The notes under the pieces were generated by a model. That model ran no database searches. It saw only the letters and a program-made list of their open reading frames with translations, and was not told the origin of the DNA. The position numbers and the translations under genes were made by a program. From Lachnospiraceae bacterium (GTDB lineage Bacteria > Bacillota > Clostridia > Lachnospirales > Lachnospiraceae): a stretch of 64,000 nt of DNA. Location: assembly GCA_017470935.1 (NCBI GenBank), contig JAFUXG010000052.1, forward strand, positions 1 to 64,000. The letters run 5' to 3'. This document shows positions 24,640 through 33,906 of the stretch, in pieces (within the stretch, counting starts at the first letter, position 1; every line of letters begins with the position of its first letter).

Positions 24640-27600
24640 ATGAATATTAGAAAAATAAGGCGTGTATTTGCAATCAGTATGGTGTGTATAATGTTGTGTT
24701 CTGTCATTTCGCCGGACAGGCTGATTGAGGGAGCATATATGAACATGGTGGATGCAGAGGGGGCGGAAGAATCGTCTTCCCCGAAGGAAGAGTATGTTGA
24801 GGTGAATATTGATGTGTCGGATAATGTGGCAGATACCGAGGATAGTGAAGAATCTGATAGTAGTGCTAAGGTTAATGTGCCGAATGAGCAGGGGGATTTG
24901 CAAAATGAGAATAGCAGCGCCGATACGGATAATGAGTCGAATGCAGATACTGATTCTGAAGTACGGAACGATTCGCAATATATTGACAATGAGAATGCTT
25001 CTGATGTACAGAATAGTTTGGAGAAGGATTCTAAGGATGACAACAATGCCGGCATAGAGCAGGATTCTGACATCAAGCAGAATGATAATATTGAGACATC
25101 GGATAACTTGAATGATGCTACGGATAAAACGAATTCAAAAAAGAATAAAAAGTTATCAGATGCTGATGAGATAACGGAAGATAATATTGACAGTAAACTT
25201 GCTGGTTCAGAGGATGCGGTGGGTAATCTTATTGTGTCCAACTTTAAGGTATGGCATAAGGGAGATCCGTTGATGGATGGAATGACGGTAACAGAGGATG
25301 ATGATCTGTCATTGGCATTTGATTGGAGAATTAATAATAATGAGAACGAAATCACCAAATTTGCTACAAAGCTTAGTACGGTCAATATCAGTATTACAGA
25401 GCTTACAGGACCGTTGTACTATGAGGGTGAACAGATTGCAACATACTCAATTGATAAGGCTGCTGACAGGTTCAATGTAGAGCTAGATCTTGAGGCAGTT
25501 GAGGGAATGAGTAACATAGGCGGAGGAGCAATTCTGGCAGGTAAGGTTCATGTGGGAGAGAACAGGTCTGAGCCGGATGGTTCGGAGCAGCCGTTAGGCT
25601 TTGGAACCTATGTTAAGAATGTGAATTATTCTAATCCCGGCAGTGTTTCATTTAAGAAGCAGGGACCTAAGAACAGCTCAGATTCTGATTTCTATGAAGA
25701 AAGCGGAAAGCTGTATATCAATTATTCTATCACACTGGATTATCGGGAGATAATGAAGGGAATTACTGTTACTGATACTGTGGATGTGAACACGGAGCTG
25801 GATGTAAGTTCATTGAAGATTACATCAACGGCAGAGGATGGAACGGTTACTGATGTGACGGCAGCATTAGCGGTAAAGACAGATGTTACGACAGCGGGAT
25901 TTACATTCACACCGGATGACAGTCCCGGCAAGGCACAGGAGATGAAGTATACGATTTCTTATCGCGTTTCACTTAAAGATGGTACGGAATTCACGGACGT
26001 TGCAGAGATTAAGAATAATGCAAAGCTTACATATACAGATGAGCATGGAGAACCGGCCGGTACAAGCGGTGAAGTTACAACTACGGTCAAGAAGCCTTCA
26101 ATCACTAAGACGGGGGCGATTCTGACTGACGAGGATGGTAATCCGGTAAGTAAGAGAAATTTGGAATATGATTCTAAGCCTGTCTACTGTTATCCGGTGC
26201 AGTATACACTTACTGTCACCCCTAATGATTTTAAGAAGCTGTTTGAGGATAATACAAGCGCGGCAATCAAGCTTGTTGATACCTTATCCGGTAAATGTGA
26301 CGCAATCAGTGACACAGACTGGATGTTCTTTGAGAGCGATGGAGCCAATTATACATCATTAGCCGTAGCGGGTAAAAATAATACTATCGGAGGTTTTTTC
26401 TCGCCAAGTCTTACCAAATTGTATGGCGGTACTGTGAACAGTGCATCTAATCTTTATCTTGATGGTGAGGCGATGACGAATGACGAACTGTTACAGCAGC
26501 TTGTCAATGCACAGCATATCTTCGGGGTCAATGGTATTGGTGAAACGCCGACTAAAAAGGATTATGAGATCAAAATTTCTGATTTTACTAAGAACGATAC
26601 AACAGGCAATTATGAATATAAATATATGATCTTTGTTCCATCATATGAGAAATACACGGATGTCTTTACTAATAATATAGAAGCGACTGTATTCGGAGTG
26701 GAGTTTAAAGGAGAAACTAAGACCAGATTAGATGTACCTCCCTCAGCGATTCTTGTAAAGGGTCCTTCTAATGTGGCAACGAGCAGTAAATACACGGCTG
26801 ATAATACAAGCAGTTATGGAGCGGATCAGAAACAGTATGTATATATTGACGAGCTGGCAGAGGGTGAGACACGCTCTTATGTGGATTATTCCGTTGCACT
26901 GCGTATGGATACATTTCGTTATACTTTGACAAGGAATGGTGATGGGGAAATCACAGGCAGAACACCGATGGGATCCGACTGGGAGACGGCGGTTTCCGGT
27001 ATCAAGCATATTAAGATGGTGGACAGACTGAATGGCTATACGGCGAGGCGTTATGGAAATCCGGATGATCCATATAATATATCAAGCAGTGGAACGACAT
27101 CAGGAAAGATTTCCCTTAATGCATTAGGAATCAGGGATGTAAAGCTTGAACTGTATTCACTGCCGTACACGCAGCAGTTTGACAGAAGTGCGCTTAATGC
27201 AGCTGAGGAGGCATTCTTAAGCTATGGTGAGACATACGGATGGCTTAATGATACGGAGCATGCAGAGGGATATGACCAGGTGACACTGCTTGCTCTGTGG
27301 AATACGTATAAGGCAGCATGGGATGCCTATAACATTGATAATTCGTCATATATAGGATCGATAACATGGGACGATCTTGACAGCATATCAGGCTGCAGCG
27401 TCAGCTACAGTAATGGGGAGCTTGTGGTGGATATTGATACTGCTTCACTTAATAAATTGTCATTTAAGAGATATTATTATAATCCAACGGGAGAGCTGTA
27501 TTCTTCAGGAGGATCATCTCCTATAAGCAGTATAAAGGCTTTAGTAGCTGGCAATGGCGATAATGTATACCATCTTGTACTCCGCTATCGTGTTGATACC

Positions 27601-29640
27601 ACGGATGTGATTACGGAATCCGCTACCCTGTATAACACGGCAAGCGTATACTTTGATGATGATACGGATACTACGGATGATACTTATCCGCCGGTATATG
27701 TTAATTCCGTTGTGAATGTCAAGGAAAAGAATAATGTTCCGGCTACGGATTACATCGCATTTAAGAAGGATAAGGGAACTCTGAAATTCAGCGACCAGAC
27801 CTTTTCGTATAAGGAAGGGCGTTATCTGGGGTGGAGTGTGAGAGTTGATCTTCGTTATGCTATTGCAGGAGATGGCAAGGAGGTCGTCATTACAGATGAG
27901 CTTCCTGATGGACTTACATTTGACGGGACGGATAATGGTGACTGCATAGCCTATGTGGCATCGGGGATGAGTGTGACAAACAAGACGTATGCACAGTGCA
28001 TGCTGCCGGATAATTATTATAAGATTGATGCGTCAGGTAAGCAGTTGAAAATTACATTTGACTATACGGACGAATTGGAAGATTTGTTGAAAACTACTTA
28101 TAATTCCCGATATATCAATTTTTATTTCAGAACAATGGTAGATGATTCCGTGATCGTAGATCTGCTGGAAAGTAAGAAGACGAGTAAGAGCTTCGAGAAC
28201 AGGGCAGTTGCTGCCTATGGGGATATTCAGTATAAGAGTGATTATGTGACAGACAGTTTCACTCTTGAGAAGCAGATTTCCAAGGATTCTATGGATAAGG
28301 ATTATCAGACAGTGACAGGTGAGCCGGTAGTGGATGTGAAGAACAGTACAGTAAGCGGGTACTATCGTATAGAGGTCAATCCGTATTCTGTTGATCTGGT
28401 GGACGGAGATCTTCTTACCGTTACGGATGTCATGACAGATAAGATGACTATAGATCCCACATCTGTGCGTGCAGTTGCCGTGGATACGGGAAGTGATATT
28501 GCCATTGAGCAGTCAGTTCAGACAGACAATACGGTGAAATTCACAGTACCGGATAAGACACATCTGTATATATATTATAAGGTTATATTCAATGTTAATC
28601 CGGGCAGGGAACCGAACTGGATGAAGAAGGAGAATACTCAGAATTCATGTACGATCAGTGCGTATGAGAGTACAAAGAATACGGATGACGAGGTGGATTT
28701 CTCCGGCTTTACTTCTAACATCAGTGTATGGTCGTACCAGATGACAGGTGATATATCGGTGTTCAAATACTGGAATAACGGCGGTAATCAGGAAGCGCTT
28801 CCGGGAGCAACATTTAAGGTATACTCTGTATATGATAACAATGGTAATACATACCCTGACCTGTCAAAGGATGATGTGTATCAGAGATATAAGGACGGTC
28901 TTGTGTCAACGGCTGACGGAACCTGTGATTTCAAGAGGCTTCCTTTGGACAGAATATATAAGCTTGTTGAGACAGCAGCGCCGGATGATGTTTCATTAGA
29001 TGCTGATAATGAATATTATTTTATTCTTGAAGGCAATTTCGGTGTGGAAATACCGGATTTCCTAAAGGATAAGGATGTTAAGGTATTCCATACAGGGAAT
29101 ATAATCTCTTATGAGAATAAGAAGGTTGTTGCTGTCAGCGGAAGCAAGACATGGAAAGATGAGAATGACAAGGATGGTCTTCGTCCTGTAAGCATTACGG
29201 TTCATTTGCTGGCAGACGGTAATGAGATAGATAAGAGGACTGTTACTGCGAAGGATAACTGGAAATGGGATTTCGGTAAGCTTCCAAGGAACAAGGAGGA
29301 CGGAACGGAGATAGTATACTCAGTTAAAGAGGATGTGGTTACAGGCTATGAAACGGAATACAATGGCTTAGACATTGTAAATACACATAAGGCAAAGGAA
29401 GAGACAACGACTGAAGCAACAACAGAAGTGACGACGGAGACTGCCACAGAGGCAAAAACCGAGACAGCCACTGAAAAGAAAAAGAAGACTGCTACCGAAG
29501 AAAAAACTACAGAGACAAGTAAGAAGACGGGCAGCAGCTCCAAGACAGGAGATGCTTCGGAGACCGGGGCGGCAGCAGGGGCTCTTGTGATATCGGTGAT
29601 AGGATTGTTCGTACTGATGTATAGAAGGAATGAATTATAA
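24640..29640 (+). CDS. Large cell-surface adhesin with isopeptide-type domains
   Basis: A 1,666-residue secreted protein. Signal peptide to about residue 34 (VFAISMVCIMLCSVIS). Residues about 40-190 are an acidic Asp/Asn/Ser/Glu-rich spacer. Then a series of beta-sandwich domains like those of Gram-positive adhesins and pilins, with repeated ITDELPDGLTF-, VTDVMTDKMT- and VTDTVDVNTEL-type strands. Near residue 1375 a SpaA/Cna_B-like domain (EALPGATFKVY), then a Cna_B domain (GSKTWKDENDKDGLRP ... IVNTHK) with Lys, Glu and Asn for an isopeptide bond. A Thr/Glu-rich wall-spanning part, a membrane helix and a YRRNEL tail follow. No LPXTG motif is seen before the helix (KTGDASETG stands there). Start at 24640 follows GGAGG. 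Confidence 0.85.
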   Translation: MNIRKIRRVFAISMVCIMLCSVISPDRLIEGAYMNMVDAEGAEESSSPKEEYVEVNIDVSDNVADTEDSEESDSSAKVNVPNEQGDLQNENSSADTDNESNADTDSEVRNDSQYIDNENASDVQNSLEKDSKDDNNAGIEQDSDIKQNDNIETSDNLNDATDKTNSKKNKKLSDADEITEDNIDSKLAGSEDAVGNLIVSNFKVWHKGDPLMDGMTVTEDDDLSLAFDWRINNNENEITKFATKLSTVNISITELTGPLYYEGEQIATYSIDKAADRFNVELDLEAVEGMSNIGGGAILAGKVHVGENRSEPDGSEQPLGFGTYVKNVNYSNPGSVSFKKQGPKNSSDSDFYEESGKLYINYSITLDYREIMKGITVTDTVDVNTELDVSSLKITSTAEDGTVTDVTAALAVKTDVTTAGFTFTPDDSPGKAQEMKYTISYRVSLKDGTEFTDVAEIKNNAKLTYTDEHGEPAGTSGEVTTTVKKPSITKTGAILTDEDGNPVSKRNLEYDSKPVYCYPVQYTLTVTPNDFKKLFEDNTSAAIKLVDTLSGKCDAISDTDWMFFESDGANYTSLAVAGKNNTIGGFFSPSLTKLYGGTVNSASNLYLDGEAMTNDELLQQLVNAQHIFGVNGIGETPTKKDYEIKISDFTKNDTTGNYEYKYMIFVPSYEKYTDVFTNNIEATVFGVEFKGETKTRLDVPPSAILVKGPSNVATSSKYTADNTSSYGADQKQYVYIDELAEGETRSYVDYSVALRMDTFRYTLTRNGDGEITGRTPMGSDWETAVSGIKHIKMVDRLNGYTARRYGNPDDPYNISSSGTTSGKISLNALGIRDVKLELYSLPYTQQFDRSALNAAEEAFLSYGETYGWLNDTEHAEGYDQVTLLALWNTYKAAWDAYNIDNSSYIGSITWDDLDSISGCSVSYSNGELVVDIDTASLNKLSFKRYYYNPTGELYSSGGSSPISSIKALVAGNGDNVYHLVLRYRVDTTDVITESATLYNTASVYFDDDTDTTDDTYPPVYVNSVVNVKEKNNVPATDYIAFKKDKGTLKFSDQTFSYKEGRYLGWSVRVDLRYAIAGDGKEVVITDELPDGLTFDGTDNGDCIAYVASGMSVTNKTYAQCMLPDNYYKIDASGKQLKITFDYTDELEDLLKTTYNSRYINFYFRTMVDDSVIVDLLESKKTSKSFENRAVAAYGDIQYKSDYVTDSFTLEKQISKDSMDKDYQTVTGEPVVDVKNSTVSGYYRIEVNPYSVDLVDGDLLTVTDVMTDKMTIDPTSVRAVAVDTGSDIAIEQSVQTDNTVKFTVPDKTHLYIYYKVIFNVNPGREPNWMKKENTQNSCTISAYESTKNTDDEVDFSGFTSNISVWSYQMTGDISVFKYWNNGGNQEALPGATFKVYSVYDNNGNTYPDLSKDDVYQRYKDGLVSTADGTCDFKRLPLDRIYKLVETAAPDDVSLDADNEYYFILEGNFGVEIPDFLKDKDVKVFHTGNIISYENKKVVAVSGSKTWKDENDKDGLRPVSITVHLLADGNEIDKRTVTAKDNWKWDFGKLPRNKEDGTEIVYSVKEDVVTGYETEYNGLDIVNTHKAKEETTTEATTEVTTETATEAKTETATEKKKKTATEEKTTETSKKTGSSSKTGDASETGAAAGALVISVIGLFVLMYRRNEL

Positions 29641-29671
29641 AAGATAGATAAGCAGGGGCTATGCAGAACAT

Positions 29672-31081
29672 ATGATAAATATATCTATTAATAATAAGAT
29701 AAGAAAGATAATTATAGCGGTGCTTATTTTGGCAATCGTCAGCATTATTGCATTTTGTGTCATTTATCAAAAAGAAAGAGAGATAAATGGCATGAAACCG
29801 GTGGCGGAGATTCGTATTACATCGGAAGAAATGAAGGACAGAAGACTATTGTGGGAGGACGGGTATGTAGCTGCTTTAGTACATATAGAGGCTGATGGCT
29901 ATGACTTGGCAGATGATGTATGCGAGATCAAGGTCAGGGGAAACAGTACTCTTGAGGCAGATAAGCTTTCGTACGCACTACGCTTAAAGGACAGCAGAGA
30001 TATACTTGGAATGGGAAGGGGCAGAAAATGGGTATTGCTAGCCAATGCTTATGATCCCACATTATTGCGCAATTATGCAGCATTATCTGTTGCAGGGAAA
30101 TTAAGGCTTGACTATACTTCTGAATGCAGATTTGCAGATGTATGGATAAATGATATATATCAGGGAAATTACCTGATAACTGAGCCGGTGCAGGATGGCG
30201 CAGACAGGGTAGATATTCATCCTGGGGCAGGGGATTTTCTTGTGGAGTATGAGAGGACAAGAGAGGATGAGGATAAAACCTCATATATCATAACGGATAA
30301 TGGTTACAGATATCTTATACATGATCCAAAGCATGCAAATGAGAGCCAGGCAGAATATGTGCTTAGTGTGATGAATCATGTGGAGGAAGTGATTGTTGAA
30401 ACACAGGTTGGATCTGATAATGCTAGTGTTAGTAATGAAGAAAAAGATATTGATGATAATATGGGATTCAACGTAATGAAAGCAAGTTCGGATAAAGAAT
30501 CTTCTGCAACGCAAGATAGCATAGAGAAGCTTTCTGAGGTTATAGACATTGATTCCTTTGTGGATTACTGCGTGTTTGCAGAATTTATGAAATCTGTTGA
30601 TATGGGATTTTCTTCGGAATATTATTACTACAAGGATGGGTTGCTTTATGCAGGTCCGGTGTGGGATTATGATCTTTCTGCAGGCAATGTCAATTCAAGC
30701 TATTATACTCATTACAGCAATCTTGCCACAACGGGTGACAGTGCAGAAGGCTTTTGGATAGATGAGCAGGGAAAATTGTTAAAGTGTTTGATGGAATGCC
30801 GGGAATTTAGAAAGCTTGTATGGGACAGGTACGGAAGTGAAGATGTTCAGAAAATATTTGCCGGTATATATGATGAAGGCGGTCTTATAGATGAGACAGT
30901 AAAAGCCTATGGTGCTTCTTTTGACAATAATTATGGTGAAGGTTTATGGGAGGAGGGCAAACAGTATTTTGCTTATGCAGGAACACCGCTTCCTGCCTTT
31001 GAAGAAAATGTGGAATATCTAAAGCAATGGTATAAGAGGAGAAATGAATGGCTGTTGGATAATATAAAATTAAACTATTGA
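29672..31081 (+). CDS. CotH-like kinase family protein
   Basis: A 469-residue protein with an N-terminal membrane anchor (IIIAVLILAIVSIIAFCVIY, residues about 12-31). The rest matches CotH-type atypical protein kinases: IKVRGNSTLEADKLSYALRL, where the conserved RGNST is followed by a Lys; WVLLANAYDPTLLRN; and the metal-binding WDYDLSAGN near residue 330. CotH proteins phosphorylate surface or spore-coat proteins. Lachnospiraceae often place them near exopolysaccharide or adhesin genes; here the adhesin gene lies 30 bp upstream and may be its partner. A polar insert of about 45 residues lies near 240-285. Confidence 0.85.
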   Translation: MINISINNKIRKIIIAVLILAIVSIIAFCVIYQKEREINGMKPVAEIRITSEEMKDRRLLWEDGYVAALVHIEADGYDLADDVCEIKVRGNSTLEADKLSYALRLKDSRDILGMGRGRKWVLLANAYDPTLLRNYAALSVAGKLRLDYTSECRFADVWINDIYQGNYLITEPVQDGADRVDIHPGAGDFLVEYERTREDEDKTSYIITDNGYRYLIHDPKHANESQAEYVLSVMNHVEEVIVETQVGSDNASVSNEEKDIDDNMGFNVMKASSDKESSATQDSIEKLSEVIDIDSFVDYCVFAEFMKSVDMGFSSEYYYYKDGLLYAGPVWDYDLSAGNVNSSYYTHYSNLATTGDSAEGFWIDEQGKLLKCLMECREFRKLVWDRYGSEDVQKIFAGIYDEGGLIDETVKAYGASFDNNYGEGLWEEGKQYFAYAGTPLPAFEENVEYLKQWYKRRNEWLLDNIKLNY

Positions 31082-31206
31082 CAGATTTACATTTGTTATA
31101 TATACTACACAACTAGAGATAGCACGAATCTTATGAAATGATGAATTGGTTTAAGCAATAATCGTTTCATGTAACTAATTAACCCGGTACAGAATAGGAG
31201 GACAGT

Positions 31207-31278
31207 ATGCATTGTATTAACAGAAATCAGAATTTAATAGTTGTTTACAGGGATGAAGCTGTCCTTAATGTTATTTGA
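31207..31278 (+). CDS. Short ORF with strong ribosome binding site
   Basis: A 23-codon frame: ATG at 31207, TGA at 31276, preceded by TAGGAGG five bases before the start codon. The peptide opens MHCINRNQNLIVVYRDEA. It may be a small protein, a leader peptide, or the 5-prime stub of a lost gene. No family recognised. Confidence 0.4.
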   Translation: MHCINRNQNLIVVYRDEAVLNVI

Positions 31279-31413
31279 ATTCGTTTGGGTTTTGTTTTTT
31301 CTGGCGGTCTATTGTATCATTATAGCTAATTATTTGGTTCGTATGATATATCATGGAATCTTTCTTAGAAATTCATATATAATTCTAATAATATTATAGC
31401 ATTTGGATTAACG

Positions 31414-31437
31414 GCATCCTTGTTTTAGGGTGCTTTT
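31414..31437 (+). terminator. Terminator in the gap before rtcB
   Basis: GCATCCT pairs with AGGGTGC (one G-T pair), followed by TTTT. The 597-bp gap 31082-31678 also contains an AAGGCT/AGCCTT inverted repeat near 31549-31585 in what would be the rtcB leader; nothing else is clear. Confidence 0.6.
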
Positions 31438-31678
31438 GTTATGCAGATATTTCTATAGGTTATCTTGACATTTATTGTTTGACATAGCAATCGTTTTATC
31501 TGTTGAAGGCTCCCTAAAAAAGTTTTAGTCATAAAATTTTAGAGGCAGGAGAAGGCTAAATCAACTGTATGTTACGACAGAGCCTTAGTGGAAAATGGTT
31601 TGGTAATATGGAAGTAATCGTTTTGATATTCATATTACTATAACTGAATGAATTTATAAGAAAAGAGGAAGATTATAT

Positions 31679-32818
31679 ATGATTACAATATACGGCAAAT
31701 ATACAAACGCAATAGTGTATACTGTGGAAAATGAGCAGTATGCGATAGACGAATATGCGAGAAAACAGTTACAGATGATATGTGACCACAAGAGTGCTGA
31801 GGGAACGACAATCCGTGTAATGCCGGATGTTCATCCGGGGAAGGTTGGAACTATAGGGCTTACCATGACGGTGGGAGATTCCATTATGCCTAGCCTTGTG
31901 GGAGTTGACATAGGCTGCGGCATGACCATTGCGAAGCTTAAGACGAAGGGACTGCAATTTCAGCAGTTAGATACTGTTATTAGGGAAAATGTTCCTGTCG
32001 GTCCAAAAATTCGGGAAAAGGAGCATAAGTATGCTGACAGGATAGATCTGTCGGAGCTTAGATGTTATAAGAGCATAAATGCCAGAAAAGCCATTCGAAG
32101 TATCGGAACCCTTGGCGGCGGCAATCATTTTATCGAGCTTGATAAGGATGAGGAAGGAAATGTATATCTTGTCATTCATTCCGGCAGCAGGCATCTTGGG
32201 ATGGAGGTGGCAGATTATTATCTGAGGACCGGGCAGAAGGAAATGCAGATGAGAAAGCAGGGATATGCTCCTTATGAGATGACATGTCTTACGGGTGGAC
32301 TTAAAGAGGATTATCTGCATGACCTTAAGGTCATGCAGGATTTTGCCCGTCTCAACAGAGAGGCAATGATAGAATCCATAGTTAAGGGAATGAAATGGAA
32401 GGTTGAGGACAGCTTTACATGCATTCATAATTATATAGATTTCAGTGATGTTTCTATGCCTATTTTGAGAAAAGGAGCCATAAGTGCCAGGGAGGGAGAA
32501 CGTGTGATAATTCCCATGAATATGCGGGATGGAGTGATACTTGGAACGGGACTTGGAAATGCCGACTGGAATTATTCTGCTCCTCATGGTTCGGGAAGAA
32601 TATATAAGCGAACTGAGGTGGCTGAACATTATACAGTTTCGGAATTCAAGAAATCGATGGAGGGAATATATTCAGTCTGCATTAATAAGGATACGCTTGA
32701 TGAATCTCCCTTTGCTTACAGGGCGATTGACGACATAGCAGATGTGATCGGTGAAACTGTTAAGATCGCTAAGGTGATCAAGCCTGTGTATAACTATAAG
32801 GCAGGTGGGAAGGCGTGA
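31679..32818 (+). CDS. rtcB: RtcB family RNA-splicing ligase
   Basis: A 379-residue RNA ligase that joins 2-prime,3-prime-cyclic or 3-prime phosphate ends to 5-prime OH ends using GTP and manganese. Metal site motifs are present: MPDVHPGKVGTIG, GVDIGCGM (Cys ligand), LGGGNHFIEL and IHSGSRHLG. SAPHGSGRIY holds the His that is guanylylated. It is shorter than the E. coli enzyme (about 408), as in the RtcB2 group that pairs with PrfH. prfH follows 240 bp downstream on the same strand. The gap between them has repeated TTATGTAAAC words. Confidence 0.93.
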   Translation: MITIYGKYTNAIVYTVENEQYAIDEYARKQLQMICDHKSAEGTTIRVMPDVHPGKVGTIGLTMTVGDSIMPSLVGVDIGCGMTIAKLKTKGLQFQQLDTVIRENVPVGPKIREKEHKYADRIDLSELRCYKSINARKAIRSIGTLGGGNHFIELDKDEEGNVYLVIHSGSRHLGMEVADYYLRTGQKEMQMRKQGYAPYEMTCLTGGLKEDYLHDLKVMQDFARLNREAMIESIVKGMKWKVEDSFTCIHNYIDFSDVSMPILRKGAISAREGERVIIPMNMRDGVILGTGLGNADWNYSAPHGSGRIYKRTEVAEHYTVSEFKKSMEGIYSVCINKDTLDESPFAYRAIDDIADVIGETVKIAKVIKPVYNYKAGGKA

Positions 32819-32834
32819 TATATATTATTAAATA

Positions 32835-33011
32835 TTATGTAAACTATAATGCGTTATGTAAACTGTGCTGCATTATTTTAATTTTAATATGTTATTAAAA
32901 TGTAATATATTATGTAAACTATAATATATTATGTAACTGTAATATACGCATTGTTATTTAATTGCAATAATGATTTATAGTTGATTTAAATATTTTGGGA
33001 ATTATGTAAAC
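32835..33011 (+). repeat. TTATGTAAAC repeats between rtcB and prfH
   Basis: Copies of TTATGTAAAC start at 32835, 32854, 32910 and 33002, with TTATGTAAC at 32929. Three are followed by TATAA. Two adjacent pairs have the same 19-bp spacing (32835/32854 and 32910/32929). The same word occurs in the DUF1848/ABC-F gap. Confidence 0.8.
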
Positions 33012-33058
33012 TATAAATAAAAAAATAAACGTAATAAAATAAAGGAGAATTTTAATAT

Positions 33059-33748
33059 ATGATTTTACAGATAAGCTCAGGTCAGGGACCTAAAGAATGT
33101 GAGCTTGTGGTGGGGAAATTATTTTCCTCACTGCAGGCTGAGTTTCCTGATATTGAGAAGATATATGAGTTCCCGTCAGATGATAAGAACTGTTACAAGT
33201 CTATAATGTTTTCTGTTCATGAGGATTTGTCTGTGTTGGACGGGTCGGTTAAGTGGGTGTGTGCAAGCCCATTTAGACCTCATCACAAAAGAAAGAACTG
33301 GTTTGTTGATGTAAGTGTGATTCCTGAGATTGAAGGAAATGAGCATGGCAGTGCACAGGGCGATTCTGCATATGGAAAGGGAACAAGTGAGAAAATATAT
33401 GGAGAGTCTGGTGGAGAATGCAGCAGAAAAGCATGCTACTATGATGACAGGGATATAGTTTTTGAGAGCTTTCATTCGGGAGGCAACGGAGGGCAGAATG
33501 TTAACAAGGTGGAGACAGGGGTGCGTATAACCCATGTGCCAACAGGAATTGTTGTGACATCTACATCAGAAAGAAGCCAGCATATGAACCGGATGGATGC
33601 TCTTAAAAAGTTAAATACCATACTTTCTCAAAGGGAAAAACAAAAACAGGACAGGCAGAAGAACCAGGCATGGATAGAGCATACAAGACTGGAACGGGGA
33701 AATCCTGTGAGGGTTTATAGAGGGATGGAGTTCAAGCTTGATGAATAG
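33059..33748 (+). CDS. prfH: Peptide chain release factor H homologue
   Basis: A 229-residue release-factor-like protein. It lacks the N-terminal and codon-recognition domains of RF1/RF2 but keeps the catalytic GGQ motif at residues 144-146 (HSGGNGGQNVNKVETG), then RITHVPTGIVV and a basic C-terminus. PrfH is typically encoded next to rtcB, as here; in E. coli the pair has been reported to rescue and repair ribosomes cut in the 16S decoding centre by colicin E3-type toxins. Residues about 91-127 are an extra polar, Gly/Ser-rich insert before the GGQ domain. Start at 33059 follows AAGGAG. Confidence 0.92.
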   Translation: MILQISSGQGPKECELVVGKLFSSLQAEFPDIEKIYEFPSDDKNCYKSIMFSVHEDLSVLDGSVKWVCASPFRPHHKRKNWFVDVSVIPEIEGNEHGSAQGDSAYGKGTSEKIYGESGGECSRKACYYDDRDIVFESFHSGGNGGQNVNKVETGVRITHVPTGIVVTSTSERSQHMNRMDALKKLNTILSQREKQKQDRQKNQAWIEHTRLERGNPVRVYRGMEFKLDE

Positions 33749-33906
33749 AACATTGTGTCTGATCGAAAAACTTTATGTTTCAAATATATATAAAGATGTT
33801 ATAATGCATAAAGCAGCATTAAGATATTACCTGGTGCAACATGGATTACTGGTAAAATGGCATCGCCATTATTGTAAAAAAGAAAGGGCATAATCTGATC
33901 ATCAAT

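Noticed and set aside
29346..29543. Minus-strand frame rich in Val, Ser and Phe
   Set aside because: Antisense shadow of the Thr/Glu-rich wall-spanning region of the adhesin.
29500..29640. LPXTG sorting signal in the adhesin
   Set aside because: No LPXTG or close variant is present before the membrane helix; only KTGD is seen.
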